Shown: positions 1 to 10,473, counted from the stretch's first letter. The stretch: DNA of 64,000 nt from DATBDN01 sp036269895 (GCA_036269895.1 DATBDN010000076.1:1-64000), one strand, 5' to 3'. Translations and numbers: made by a program. The notes: a model not told the origin generated them from the letters alone.

Positions 1-1928
1 CGGTAGTAGGTCAGCGTCGGGTCGCCGAGCGCGTCACCGCCGACGCCGCTGGTCGAGGCGCTCGCCGGCTGCGGGTGGCCGTCGTAGGGGCCGGGCGCCC
101 AGCTCAGGTGGAGCGTCGCGGTGGCCTTCGCGATCGTCAGGGTCCTGTCCTGGTCAGCGGCCAGGTAGTTCGTGGTCGCGTTGACGTGTGCGCGCACGGT
201 ATAGGTGCCCGCGTTCGTCGGCGCGCCCCCGAGCGCGGTGCCGGTCGCGGTTGCACCGGAGTAGTAGGTCAGGCTGTCGGCCGCACCGAGGTTGGCGGCG
301 CCGACGCCGGAGACCGAGGCGGTCGCCGGGTGCGTGTTGCCGTCGTAGGTCGTGTCGGCCCAGTTGACGTTGATCGAGGGGGTTGCCTTGGCGATCGAGA
401 ACGTCCGCGGAACGGAGGCCGCGGCGAGGTAGTTGCCGTCGCCGGCCTGGCTGGCCGTGACCGTGCAGCTGCCAGCGCCGGTGATCGTGATCGTGGCGCC
501 ATTGGTCCCGCCGGTCGTGCAGTTGTCACTGGCGCCGACCGAGAACGTGACCGGGTTGCCGGACGGTCCACCGGTCCCCGAGACGGTGAATGCCGGGGCG
601 CCGTAGGTCTTGTTCGTCAAGGCCGCAAACGTGATCGTCTGCGTCGCCTTCGCGATGGTGATCGTCTTGTCCAGATCCGCGGCCAAGTAGTTCGTCGTCG
701 CGTTGACGTGCGCGCGCACCGTGTAGGTGCCGGCGTTCGTCGGCGCGCCCGTGAGGGCGCTGCCCGTCGCGGTTGAACCGGAGTAGTAGGTCAGGCTGTC
801 GGCCGGGCCGATGTTGGCGCCGCCGACACCGGAGACCGAAGCGGACGCGGGGTGCGGGTTGCCGTCGTAGGTCGTGTCGGCCCAGTCGACGTTGATCGAG
901 GGTGTTGCCTTGGCGACGGTGAGCTGCGCGCTGGCGCTGCTCGACGCGTAGCTCGAGTCCCCGGCGAACGAGGCGCTGATGCCGGTCGGGTATGTGCCGG
1001 CGTTGATGCCGGTCAGGTTCGCGCCGGTGAGGGTCGCGACCCCGGACGCATTCGTCACGGCCGTCCCGACACTCGTCCCGTTCAGGCTGAATGAAATCGT
1101 CTTCCCGCTGACGCCGGAGGCGGGGGACCCAGCGGTAAGCGTGGCGCTCAGCGTCGTGGTGCCTCCGAATGTGCCGCTTGCAGTTGACGCCACCAGCGAC
1201 GTCGTCTGCACGCTCGGCGTGAAGTGCGCGAACAGCGAGCCGCCGTTTCCATCGACGCACCGCTGACTCGTCGCGGACCCGCCCGCCGTCGTACTCCAGA
1301 ACGCGAACGTGTATCCGGACGGCGGCGTGACACCAGTGATCTTCACGGAGTCGGGGGTGCCGATACCGATGCTTCCGGTGCCTCCGTTCGGAACGGACGC
1401 CGACAACCCAGAGCTGAGATCGTTGCCGGTCGACGTGCAGTTGCTCGTCTTCTTGTGGCTCTCGTAGGAGACGCTCCAGGCGCCGGGAACCGTCGCTGAA
1501 TCGGTCGCGCGCGCAAAGGTGAGGTTGCCGTCCGTGAACGTGGTCTGCGCGCTCGCGCCGCTGTCCCCGGTCGCAGAAACTGTGTAGCTCGCAACAAACC
1601 AAGTCGGCAATTGGAACGTGTCGGACAGGCCGCCCTGCTCGTCAGCGACGATTGTCGACTCGTACCGCCACGGCTGCTCGGGATTGAGACCGTCGTCGTT
1701 GACGACGATGTGGACGGACTCGCCGGGCTGCCAGTTGCCACCGCTCAGGACGACCGAATCGCCCGGCTGGTAATCAGACTTATCGCTTGCAACCGTCGGA
1801 GCGCCCTGGGTGTTCGCCGCCGGTGCGATCGGGTCGGTGAACACGTCCGCCTGCGCCGCCGTCGCGAACCAGCAGGTCGTGAACAAGGCAAAGAGCACCG
1901 CGGTGGTGCAGAACCGGCGAGCGGACAT
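1..1928 (-). CDS. Secreted MBG/Ig-like repeat surface protein (C-terminus outside window)
   Basis: The frame is open from an ATG at 1928 to the window edge, so about 642 residues are seen and the C-terminus is missing. Residues 1-27 form a signal peptide (positive N-terminus, hydrophobic core, cleavage near AAQA). An Ig-like segment follows (SDYQPGDSVVLSGGNWQ). A second Ig-like domain of the bacterial type lies around residues 240-340 (GKTISFSLNGTSVG). MBG-like modules come next, with motifs WADTTYDGN, SLTYYSG, GAPTNAGTYTVRAHVNAT and YLAA. The family gives cell-surface, probably adhesive, stalk-like proteins. No enzyme motif is visible. GAGGAT lies about 7 nt before the start. A 358-residue ORF in another frame here is a shadow with Arg-rich, low-complexity composition. 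Confidence 0.85.
   Translation of the reverse strand, partial: MSARRFCTTAVLFALFTTCWFATAAQADVFTDPIAPAANTQGAPTVASDKSDYQPGDSVVLSGGNWQPGESVHIVVNDDGLNPEQPWRYESTIVADEQGGLSDTFQLPTWFVASYTVSATGDSGASAQTTFTDGNLTFARATDSATVPGAWSVSYESHKKTSNCTSTGNDLSSGLSASVPNGGTGSIGIGTPDSVKITGVTPPSGYTFAFWSTTAGGSATSQRCVDGNGGSLFAHFTPSVQTTSLVASTASGTFGGTTTLSATLTAGSPASGVSGKTISFSLNGTSVGTAVTNASGVATLTGANLTGINAGTYPTGISASFAGDSSYASSSASAQLTVAKATPSINVDWADTTYDGNPHPASASVSGVGGANIGPADSLTYYSGSTATGSALTGAPTNAGTYTVRAHVNATTNYLAADLDKTITIAKATQTITFAALTNKTYGAPAFTVSGTGGPSGNPVTFSVGASDNCTTGGTNGATITITGAGSCTVTASQAGDGNYLAAASVPRTFSIAKATPSINVNWADTTYDGNTHPATASVSGVGAANLGAADSLTYYSGATATGTALGGAPTNAGTYTVRAHVNATTNYLAADQDRTLTIAKATATLHLSWAPGPYDGHPQPASASTSGVGGDALGDPTLTYY
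125..920 (-). repeat. Near-identical MBG module repeats inside the surface protein gene
   Basis: Two copies of a module of about 270 bp (roughly 650-917 and 130-400) encode almost the same residues (INVDWADTTYDGNPHPASAS versus INVNWADTTYDGNTHPATAS, then AGTYTVRAHVNATTNYLAAD in both). They are separated by a different Ig-like module, giving a composite period of about 519 bp. A third, diverged copy starts at about 1-125 and continues off the window. The high DNA identity suggests recent duplication or recombination-driven length variation. Confidence 0.75.
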
Positions 1929-2098
1929 GGCGAATCCTCTGGTGAGCACTTGGGTCGCGCCGGGGAGGGGGAATCTCCGGCTATGACCTGTTCTCGCCCT
2001 GAGTAGCCCATTCAGCAATAGGCCGCGCGGTCAGTCTCGCTGTTCACCACCTTGAACAGGTAGCCCGCCACACTCTGGGCTCCGCCCTAGGGACGCGG

Positions 2099-2116
2099 CC
2101 GCGGAGGTCGCCGCGG
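2099..2116 (-). terminator. Hairpin directly after clpX stop
   Basis: CCGCGG-aggtcg-CCGCGG, a perfect 6-bp GC-only stem, abuts the clpX stop codon. No U-tract follows on the minus strand, so it is a weak terminator candidate. The rest of the 1929-2116 interval shows no ORF or RNA gene I can support. Confidence 0.35.
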
Positions 2117-3394
<1,278 letters not shown>

Positions 3395-3430
3395 GGTTCC
3401 TCCCCTTCTCCTATCGCCCAGGGTACCTCG

Positions 3431-4015
3431 CTAGCGGTGCGAGATGACCTGATCGATCAGGTGGTATTCCTTTGCTTCCTCAGCGGACATGAAGTAGTCG
3501 CGCTCGGTGTCGCGCGCGACCTTTTCCAGCTCCTGGCCCGTGTGCTTGGCCAGGATCTCGTCCAGCCGGCGGCGAACGTCGATGATCTCCTTCGCGTGGA
3601 TCTCGATGTCCGTCGCCTGCCCCTGGAAGCTCGAGGAGACCTGATGGATCAGGATCTTCGCGTTGGGCAGCGCGAAACGCTTCCCCTCGGCGCCGCCTGA
3701 CAAGAGCAGCGCGCCCATGGACATCGCGATCCCGACGCAGATCGTCTGCACGTCGGGCTTGATGAACTGCACCGTGTCGTAGATCGCGAGACCCGCGTAC
3801 ACCGACCCGCCGGGCGAGTTGATGTACAGCGAGATGTCCTTGTCCGGGTCCTCCGACTCCAGGTGGATGAGCTGGGCCACGATCAAGTTCGCGATGTCAT
3901 CCGTCACGGGCGTGCCGAGAAAGATGATTCGCTCGTTGAGCAGGCGTGAGTAGATGTCGAAGGCTCGCTCGCCTCGCGACGTCTGCTCGACAACCATGGG
4001 GACCAGTGGGCTCAT
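3431..4015 (-). CDS. clpP: ATP-dependent Clp protease proteolytic subunit ClpP
   Basis: Serine peptidase forming the tetradecameric chamber partnered with ClpX. The 194 residues are the normal length. The catalytic Ser99 lies in GIAMSMGA, His124 in ILIHQ, and the Asp in the DTERDYFM segment near residue 170. The oxyanion strand motif SPGGSVYAG is at 68-76. It lies between tig (161 bp upstream) and clpX (36 bp downstream). Actinobacteria often carry two clpP copies; only one is present here. Confidence 0.98.
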   Translation of the reverse strand: MSPLVPMVVEQTSRGERAFDIYSRLLNERIIFLGTPVTDDIANLIVAQLIHLESEDPDKDISLYINSPGGSVYAGLAIYDTVQFIKPDVQTICVGIAMSMGALLLSGGAEGKRFALPNAKILIHQVSSSFQGQATDIEIHAKEIIDVRRRLDEILAKHTGQELEKVARDTERDYFMSAEEAKEYHLIDQVISHR

Positions 4016-4176
4016 CAGGATCTCGCTCTCTTTGGCTAGGGCGCTTCGGATTCCTTCAAAGCAGCCTAGTGGACGAGGGGAGAGGTCCGGTCAGCTATCC
4101 GTCGACAATCCTCCGCATCACAAGTCGCACGATCTGGCGCGAGAAGAAGGTCGGCGGACTGCCGCGCTAGGCCCCG

Positions 4177-5526
4177 CTAGCCACCCGGAGTCCAGATCTT
4201 CTCGCGCGCGGCCGCCAGCTCCGGCTCGATCGACTTCGCGCTCTCGGCTACGAGGTCGACCGCCTTGCGCATGGCCACGTCCTCGCGCAGCACGGCCAGG
4301 CGCCCGTCCTTCTCGAGCTGCGACAGCGCCTTGCGCAGCGCGTCGTCATCCGTGCCGGGCGTGGCCTCGCGCAGCGCCTCGAGCAGCTCGTCGTCGGTCG
4401 GCTCGATGTTCTCGGCCTCGACGATCGCCGCAAGAACCGCCTCGCGCTTCAGCGACATCTCGGCGTCCGGCTCGGCCTCCTTGATGAGGTCCTCCTCGGA
4501 CTTGCCGGTGATCGCGAGGTATTGCGCCGGGTCAAGTCCCTGACGACGCAGGCGGTGCTCCATTTGATGCCAGATGTCATGCGCCTTGCCATGCACGACC
4601 TCGTGGGGGACCTCGATCTTCGCCCTCTCGACGACGGCGTCGAGCGCAGCCTCGCGGAACTCACGCTCCGCGTTGCGCTCGTCGAGCTCGCGCAGCTGAC
4701 GCGCGATGTCCTCGCGCAACTCGGCAAGCGTGTCGAAGCCACCCGCCTGCAGCGCGAACTCGTCGTCCAGCTCGGGCATGCGCTTCTCGCGCACCTCTTT
4801 GACATTGGCCTCGAAGCGCGCCTGCTTGCCTGCCAGCTCCTCCGACCCGTAGTCGTCGGGGAAGGCGACGTTCAGCGTCCGGTCCTCACCCGGCTTCGCG
4901 CCGACGAGCTGATCCTCGAATCCAGGGATCAGGCGACCGGCGCCGAGCTCGATCGTCTGGCCGCGACCCTCCCCGCCCGGAAACGCCTCGTCGTCGATGT
5001 AGCCGGTGTAGTCGAGCACCACGAAGTCCCCGGCGCGCGCCTCGCGGTCGACGGGCTCGAGTGAGGCGAGCCGCTCGCGCTGGCTTTCGAGCTCGGCGGT
5101 CACTGCCTCCTCGGAAGCCTCCGGCTGGCGCCTGGGCGCCTCGATGCCCTTCCAGTCCCCGAGCGCCGCCTTCGGCCGGACGGCGACCTCGACCGTGAAC
5201 GTGAGCCGGCCGCCCTTGCCCTCCGGGACATCGCCGATGTCCACCTTCGGATGGCCGACCGCCGCGATGCCTGCGCTGTTGACGGCCTCCTCGTACCAGT
5301 CCGGCATGCCAGCGCGGATCGCCTCGTCGAGCAGGGCGGCCCGGCCGACATGCTGGATCACGACCTGCGGCGGCACCTTGCCCTTGCGGAAGCCGGCGAT
5401 CTTCATGTCCTGGCCGGCCGCTTGGGCGACACGCTGCAGCTCGCGCTCGACCGCGGCGCCCGGAACTTCTACGTCCAGACGTACGCGGGAGTCGTCGAGC
5501 TCCGTCGTGCTGGTGGAAACTGGCAT
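4177..5526 (-). CDS. tig: Trigger factor (ribosome-associated chaperone / PPIase)
   Basis: Binds the ribosome exit tunnel and shields nascent chains. About 449 residues from the ATG at 5526 (MPVSTSTTELDD). A longer frame to 5661 adds an Arg-rich stretch unlike the family, so the internal start is preferred. The ribosome-binding signature GFRKGKVPPQV lies near residue 45. The FKBP-type domain (GDFVVLDYTGYIDDEAF to GFEDQLVGAKPGE) is around 150-230 and is followed by the helical C-terminal arms. It heads the tig-clpP-clpX block and is divergent from the response regulator at 5686. Confidence 0.96.
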   Translation of the reverse strand: MPVSTSTTELDDSRVRLDVEVPGAAVERELQRVAQAAGQDMKIAGFRKGKVPPQVVIQHVGRAALLDEAIRAGMPDWYEEAVNSAGIAAVGHPKVDIGDVPEGKGGRLTFTVEVAVRPKAALGDWKGIEAPRRQPEASEEAVTAELESQRERLASLEPVDREARAGDFVVLDYTGYIDDEAFPGGEGRGQTIELGAGRLIPGFEDQLVGAKPGEDRTLNVAFPDDYGSEELAGKQARFEANVKEVREKRMPELDDEFALQAGGFDTLAELREDIARQLRELDERNAEREFREAALDAVVERAKIEVPHEVVHGKAHDIWHQMEHRLRRQGLDPAQYLAITGKSEEDLIKEAEPDAEMSLKREAVLAAIVEAENIEPTDDELLEALREATPGTDDDALRKALSQLEKDGRLAVLREDVAMRKAVDLVAESAKSIEPELAAAREKIWTPGG

Positions 5527-5650
5527 CGAGCGGCCACGATAGCGTGACGGGGGTGCCCGCCCGCGAGCGTTTCCTGGCCTGGATCTACACGGGTCCGCTG
5601 GGTCACCTGTACGGCACCGTCGCCGACGTGACAGAGTTGTGGATTCTCTT

Positions 5651-5677
5651 TCTGATGTCACGCATCAGACGTAGACT
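5651..5677 (+). promoter_or_regulatory. Inverted repeat and -10 element before the NarL-type regulator
   Basis: TCTGATG-tcacg-CATCAGA (5651-5669) is a perfect 7-bp-arm inverted repeat. TAGACT at 5672-5677 is a plausible -10 hexamer, which would place the transcript start near 5684, two bases before the GTG at 5686. That implies a leaderless mRNA. The repeat lies just upstream of the -10 and is divergent to tig, so it could be an autoregulatory site. Function is inferred only. Confidence 0.4.
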
Positions 5678-5685
5678 CGTGGGGA

Positions 5686-6345
5686 GTGACGGACACAGCG
5701 CCTAGCCCCCGGGTACTGCTCGTCGACGATCACGAGATATATCGCGCAGGACTGCGCGGTCTGCTCGAGGAAGCCGGCATCGACATCGTTGGCGAAGCCA
5801 GCCATGGTGAGGCCGCGCTCGATCTCGTCGAGGAGAAGCACCCCAACGTCGTGATCATGGATCTCAACATGCCGGGAATCGGCGGGATCGAGGCCACGCG
5901 GCAGATCACGACGATCGCGCCGCTCACGCGCGTGATCATGCTTACCGTCTCCTCCGCGGCGCCCGACATCACCGATGCCGTGCTGGCCGGCGCGTGCGGC
6001 TACCTGCTGAAGAGCGCGACCACGCAGGAGATCGTCTCGGGCATTGCGGCAGCGTCACGTGGTGACGCGCTGCTCTCGCCATCAGTCGCAGCGAAGCTGC
6101 TGGAACGCGTGCGCGAGACGCCGGTGCGCCCCGCGGTGCCGGACCCGGCCTCGGCGTCGCTGACCGAGCGCGAGATCGAGGTGCTGCGCCTGCTCTCGTC
6201 GGGGATGGACAACGCCGAGATTGGCCGCACGCTCTTCATCAGCCCGAGCACGGTGAAGAACCACATCTCCTCGATCCTCCTCAAGCTGCAGATCGAGAAC
6301 CGCATCCAGGCCGCGGTCTACGCGGTCCGCTCGGGCTTGGTCTAG
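5686..6345 (+). CDS. NarL/FixJ-family response regulator
   Basis: Cytoplasmic two-component DNA-binding regulator of 219 residues. The receiver domain (about 8-125) has the acidic pocket DDH, phospho-acceptor Asp59 (VIMDLNMPG), the switch Thr in MLTVSS and the conserved Lys in GYLLKSA. The C-terminal LuxR-type HTH (about 152-215) reads LTEREIEVLRLLSSG and NAEIGRTLFISPSTVKNHIS. The start is GTG. No kinase is adjacent on this strand, so it is an orphan or may share the kinase at 7513-8907. Confidence 0.93.
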   Translation: MTDTAPSPRVLLVDDHEIYRAGLRGLLEEAGIDIVGEASHGEAALDLVEEKHPNVVIMDLNMPGIGGIEATRQITTIAPLTRVIMLTVSSAAPDITDAVLAGACGYLLKSATTQEIVSGIAAASRGDALLSPSVAAKLLERVRETPVRPAVPDPASASLTEREIEVLRLLSSGMDNAEIGRTLFISPSTVKNHISSILLKLQIENRIQAAVYAVRSGLV

Positions 6346-6354
6346 GCCCGCCGC

Positions 6355-6726
6355 TCAGGTCGAGTCGGGCGGTTCGGCGCGGCGAGCAAGCGCGCGCTCT
6401 GGCATCGCCACCCGCCCATCCGCCTTCAGCGCGTCGCAATGCTCCTGCAGCCGCGCCAGCGTTTGGCGCAGCGTGCTCAGCTCACGGTCTGTGTCCAGCT
6501 TCTCGCGCGCGAGCATCCGCAGCTCTCGGCCGTCGGTCTCGCCCGCGGTGACGAGCGCGACGATTCGCTTCTCGATCCGCTGTGGACGCAGTTCGAGATT
6601 GAGCGCGTACGCGTAACCCTCCGTCAGCACGTACTCGATCTCGTCGGCGATCTTGACGCGGCCACCGTCGGCGCGGTCAAGGGTGATCCGGAGTCGCTTG
6701 TAGAGGTCGGTTGGGTCCTGGTCCAT
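6355..6726 (-). CDS. Conserved hypothetical protein, helical
   Basis: 123 residues with no family I recognise. The N-terminal half (DLYKRLRITLDRADGGRVKIADEIEYVLTE would span it; key features are basic and acidic alternation) is followed by a heptad-like Leu-rich segment (about residues 70-100) that could form a coiled coil. There is no signal peptide or membrane segment. It is convergent with the response regulator at 5686, 9 bp away. Codon use matches its neighbours, which supports a real gene. Confidence 0.6.
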   Translation of the reverse strand: MDQDPTDLYKRLRITLDRADGGRVKIADEIEYVLTEGYAYALNLELRPQRIEKRIVALVTAGETDGRELRMLAREKLDTDRELSTLRQTLARLQEHCDALKADGRVAMPERALARRAEPPDST

Positions 6727-6853
6727 GTGCGTCCGAATACGGGTTCGGCGCCGCCCTAAGGGCGACAGTACGCCGTAGCCTCGATCAGCGGGGAGAAATA
6801 ATCAATGGTTCGGGGAGGTCTGACAGCGTTCACAAGCTGAACATATTTCTGGG

Positions 6854-7516
6854 TTACTCCGAAGCGTTCTCGCCGTGCTCCATGAGCTTCACAGCCTCTT
6901 CCCGGCTGGTTACCCGGAGCTTCTTGAGGATCTCGGACACGTGGCGCCGCACGGTGACCGGCGAGATCGACAGCCGGTCGGCGATCTCGGCTGTCGACAG
7001 GCCGTCGTGCAGGAATTCCAGCACCTCCCACTCGCGCTCTGTGAGCTCGACGCCGCGCTGGCGCATCAGCGGCAGGCGCCGCCGCTTCCCGCGTGTGCGG
7101 AATTCCTCGATCAGGCGCGCGACCAGCCCTCGCGGGAGCGCGGCCTCACCCTCGAGGACACCGCGCAGCGCGAATGGCAGCCGGCCCGGATCGGTGTCCT
7201 TCAACAGGTAGCCTGAGGCTCCGGCACGCAGTGCCGCGAAGAGGTCGTCGTCATCACGCGAGACCGTGAGCATCACGACGGTCGTCGCCGGCAGCGCCTG
7301 CACGATCTCCTCGGCCGCCTTGATGCCGCTCCCCGGCATGTTCACGTCGAGCAGTGCGATGTCCGGCTTCGACGCGAGCGCCATCGACACGGCCTCGGGG
7401 CCATCGGTCGCCTCCGCGACGACCGTGAAGCCCTCGCCGGCGAGTGCTAGGCGGATGCCGGCGCGGACGGCGGCGTGATCGTCCGCGAGCAGGACGCTGA
7501 TCCGGTCGCCGTTCAC
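6854..7516 (-). CDS. LuxR-type response regulator paired with the adjacent kinase
   Basis: 220 residues. The receiver domain has ADDH at 11-14, phospho-acceptor Asp57 (ALLDVNMPG), the switch Thr in MLTVS and Lys in GYLLKD. The LuxR HTH (about 145-210) reads LTEREWEVLEFLHDG and TAEIADRLSISPVTVRRHVS. Its start codon overlaps the stop of the kinase gene by 4 bp, implying translational coupling and a cognate pair. Targets are unknown. A weak GTTCA-N5-TGAAC repeat lies just downstream at 6828-6842. Confidence 0.94.
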   Translation of the reverse strand: MNGDRISVLLADDHAAVRAGIRLALAGEGFTVVAEATDGPEAVSMALASKPDIALLDVNMPGSGIKAAEEIVQALPATTVVMLTVSRDDDDLFAALRAGASGYLLKDTDPGRLPFALRGVLEGEAALPRGLVARLIEEFRTRGKRRRLPLMRQRGVELTEREWEVLEFLHDGLSTAEIADRLSISPVTVRRHVSEILKKLRVTSREEAVKLMEHGENASE

Positions 7517-8907
7517 GGCACCACCACCTCCACGCAGGTTCCCGCACCGGGCCGTGACCTGACCTCGACCTTCGCGCCGCGCGCCTCCGCTCGTTCGCGC
7601 ATGCTCGTCAAGCCGAAACCACGCCGGCGCGGTGCGTCGGGGTCGAAGCCCTTGCCGTCATCGCTGACCGATACGCGGATCGCGTCGGTGTTCGACAGGG
7701 CGACAATCACGGTCGAGGCCTCTCCATGGCGGGCTGCATTTGATACTGCTTCGCGAACGATCCGCGCTAGGTCCTCGCGCAGATCTGGTGAGACATGGAT
7801 ACCCGGAGCAAGGTCAAACCGGATGTGCGCACCTGTTCGCGCTGCGACATCTTCGGCCGCTTGAGCCAGGGCGACGTCCAGCGGTTCGTCGGCGTTGCGG
7901 CTGAGAGCCGCGATCGCCGTGCGGGACTCGTCCAACGCTCGCTCGGCCGCGGCGGCGATGTTCGCGAACGGCCCCGACTCGCCCGAGACCTCGACTAGAG
8001 AACGCGTCTGGCCGACGATGAACGCCAGCTCCTGCGCTAGCCCGTCGTGCAGGTCGCGTGCGATCCGCCGCCGCTCGCCGGAGGCCGCGGCCTCTACGAG
8101 CTGCTCCTGCCAGGACGCGATCTCGCGTGCCGCTCCCACGGCGAGCATCAGGTAGAAGCCGACGCGGAAGATGTCGGCGGTGTAGACCCAACCGGGATAC
8201 AGGGAGGGGAACAGGAAGTAGTTCAGCGCCGCAGCGGCCGCGAACGGCGAGGCGAGCGCGAACCAGCCGAGCAGTTCGTCGCCGGTCTCCTCCGCGCGCC
8301 TCACGAACCCGACCGTGGCGAGCACGTAGAGCGCGAACGTGAGCGCCACGAGCACGAGTTGGATCGTGTCTGAGGTCAGGTGCGGCGAGTCCGACCCGAG
8401 CGGCGGAATCGCGTCGGTCATCGGGTCGCCCCAGCTCGGCGAGAAGATCGCGACGAAGATCGCCAGCAGACCCGTCAGCGCCAGCCCGCCGACGACCGTG
8501 AGCCAGGCCGCGCGCCGCGGGTTCGGGACCTCGCGATCCGGCACAGCCACCGACAGCGCGAACAGGATCGCGCCGAGCAGGCGCCCACAGAACGGCGCCC
8601 AGGCGACAAATGCCGAGTCGAGCTCGCCGAACGCCGACGGGATCGCCGAGAAGAACATGTTGCTGGCGGAGAAGACGATCAGCGCCAGCGTCAGGGCCAG
8701 GTCCTGGAGCTGCCGGCTACGCAGGAAGCGCGCGAGGACCAGTCCCGCCGCGAGCGTCCCGATGAGCGCGACGGCAGTCGCGATCATCACGTGAGCGTCC
8801 AGGCTGCTGTACGCGAAGCGCAGACGCCCCAGCACTGCGATCAGCGTTGTCGCGGCCAGTACGGCGAACGCAATCCAGCCAGTTACGGATCGTGCGCGAA
8901 ATGGCAC
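7513..8907 (-). CDS. Membrane sensor histidine kinase (HisKA_3/NarX type)
   Basis: 464 residues. The first 260 contain about eight hydrophobic membrane segments and no obvious extracellular ligand domain. The dimerisation/phospho-acceptor motif ERRRIARDLHDGLAQEL is near residue 285. The ATPase lid carries the N box (REAVSNAARHGEAS), the G1 box (DDGKGFD) and GFGLTSMRERAEA. It phosphorylates the overlapping response regulator. The stimulus cannot be read from the sequence; a membrane-intrinsic signal is likely given the transmembrane bundle. Confidence 0.93.
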   Translation of the reverse strand: MPFRARSVTGWIAFAVLAATTLIAVLGRLRFAYSSLDAHVMIATAVALIGTLAAGLVLARFLRSRQLQDLALTLALIVFSASNMFFSAIPSAFGELDSAFVAWAPFCGRLLGAILFALSVAVPDREVPNPRRAAWLTVVGGLALTGLLAIFVAIFSPSWGDPMTDAIPPLGSDSPHLTSDTIQLVLVALTFALYVLATVGFVRRAEETGDELLGWFALASPFAAAAALNYFLFPSLYPGWVYTADIFRVGFYLMLAVGAAREIASWQEQLVEAAASGERRRIARDLHDGLAQELAFIVGQTRSLVEVSGESGPFANIAAAAERALDESRTAIAALSRNADEPLDVALAQAAEDVAARTGAHIRFDLAPGIHVSPDLREDLARIVREAVSNAARHGEASTVIVALSNTDAIRVSVSDDGKGFDPDAPRRRGFGLTSMRERAEARGAKVEVRSRPGAGTCVEVVVP

Positions 8908-8949
8908 TGACGCTTGGTTACCACGCGCGGCGGCTTGACCGCAACAAGA

Positions 8950-10434
8950 TCAGCGCAACCCGAGCACGCCGCGCAGGACGTCGAGGCCGCCGTCACGTCG
9001 CGCGCCGGCGGCGACGAACTCGATGCGGCGCAGCCGTGGGAGGGCCTGCTTGAAGTCCGCATCGGAGCTGTGATGGGGAGATCTGGCAGCCAGCGCCAGC
9101 GCCTTCGCGAAGTCGACGAACAGCGTCGGTCGTTCGCCGATCGCGGCGGCCGCCTTCTTGAAGAGATCTGTCTGCCCGAGCTTTCCGCTCATATGAGGCG
9201 CCCGACGCACCTGGAACGGATGCGCCATCCGCCGCCCCTTGACGTCGAAGCCCCCGACCCGGGCTGCGGCTACCACGTGGCCGTCGGCGTTCCGGTTGAT
9301 CAAGGCCGGGACACGGCGCAACGTTCGCGCCAGGGTCGCGGGCTTCGGCGACTCGATGACCGCGCCGCCCCTGACGGTGCGAAGCGTCGTGCCCTGGACG
9401 TACACGCCGACGTCGCCGACCGCCGCCAGCACGTCCTTGTCCAGGTCGAGCCCGGTGCGCGCGCGGATCTGATCCACGACGTGCGCGTACGTGCCCCCGA
9501 TAAGTGGGTTCGCCTGGAGCGCGCCGGCGATCGTTCCGAGCGCCTGGCCGACGTCCGGCATGGCGGCGGCGAGCCAGGAACCGGTCGGTAGCGACTCGAT
9601 CAACGGGCTCGACGCGGCGCCCGGGCCGCGCGGATCGGCGGGGGTTCCCGGGGAGCTCGCGTCGACGACGAGCGAGTCGGGCTTCGCATCGAGTGTCGCG
9701 ACGAACGGGTGCAGTTGGAGCAGCCCGAGCAACAGCGGCGTGGTCACGCGCTGCATGCCCGGCAGGTTCGACGCGAGCGACTGCAGCAGGCCCTTCGCGT
9801 CGACGTAGGCCAGGCCGACCTTCCCATTGGCGCGGTCGCCGACGGTCTTCTTCCACTGGTCCGACCCCGCAAGCGAGTTGCCGTCCTTGGAGGCGTCGAC
9901 CACCGCCTTGAACGCCGGCTCGGTGCCGGCGACCAGGAAGTGGGAGACGATGCCGTTGACGGTGCCATCGTCCAAGACCTCGTAGGAGACGTCGCGGTAG
10001 CTGCGCGAGTCGGTGTGGACCCCAGCCAGGTCCTTGTCGATGGCCGCCTGCGCCTTTGCGTCGTCCGTCGAGGCGACCAGCATTGCGAAGTCACCGTCGT
10101 GCAGGCCGACGCGTGTCACTACGACGGAGATGCTGTCCCCCAGCCACGGCTTCACGTCCGCTTGGTAGTCGAGCTTGCCGCTGGTCTGGGCCGCCTTCGT
10201 GAACGCCTGCCCAAGTTTCGTCTCCGGGTCCGCGCCCAGCAGCTTGCTGAAGGCGGCGTCGAAATTCGCCTTCTCGGGCCCCTGCGGCGCCACCTGGAAG
10301 GTGGCATACGCCAGCGCGCCGGGCGGCGCGAGCGTGGCTGGATCGATGGTGCCCGCGCCCGTGCCCGCGACGGAGCCGCAGCCTGACACCGCAACGAGGA
10401 CGGCAACTGCGCAGGCGAGGAAGGCTCGCTTCAC
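8950..10434 (-). CDS. DUF3352-type lipoprotein
   Basis: About 494 residues from the GTG at 10434 (VKRAFLACAVAVLVAVSGCG), which gives a classical lipoprotein signal with lipobox AVSGC. A longer frame to 10473 adds 13 residues before the basic n-region and is less likely. The body has repeats of the DUF3352 pattern (LAYATFQVAPQG, WLGDSISVVVTRVG, FLVAGTEPAFKAVVDASKDG, YVDAKGLL). The family is actinobacterial, exported and of unknown function. It is likely anchored to the outer face of the cytoplasmic membrane. Confidence 0.8.
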   Translation of the reverse strand: MKRAFLACAVAVLVAVSGCGSVAGTGAGTIDPATLAPPGALAYATFQVAPQGPEKANFDAAFSKLLGADPETKLGQAFTKAAQTSGKLDYQADVKPWLGDSISVVVTRVGLHDGDFAMLVASTDDAKAQAAIDKDLAGVHTDSRSYRDVSYEVLDDGTVNGIVSHFLVAGTEPAFKAVVDASKDGNSLAGSDQWKKTVGDRANGKVGLAYVDAKGLLQSLASNLPGMQRVTTPLLLGLLQLHPFVATLDAKPDSLVVDASSPGTPADPRGPGAASSPLIESLPTGSWLAAAMPDVGQALGTIAGALQANPLIGGTYAHVVDQIRARTGLDLDKDVLAAVGDVGVYVQGTTLRTVRGGAVIESPKPATLARTLRRVPALINRNADGHVVAAARVGGFDVKGRRMAHPFQVRRAPHMSGKLGQTDLFKKAAAAIGERPTLFVDFAKALALAARSPHHSSDADFKQALPRLRRIEFVAAGARRDGGLDVLRGVLGLR

Positions 10435-10473
10435 GCCTACAACGTACATCCCGGCCAGGCCGGGTGGTCGCAC

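Noticed and set aside
526..1602. 358-residue minus-strand ORF over the surface-protein gene
   Set aside because: It is a shadow frame with Arg/His/Asp-rich composition; the frame from 1928 has a signal peptide and MBG motifs.
6828..6842. GTTCA-N5-TGAAC repeat downstream of the response regulator
   Set aside because: Five-bp arms, no U-tract in the gene's direction and no second copy; too weak to call.
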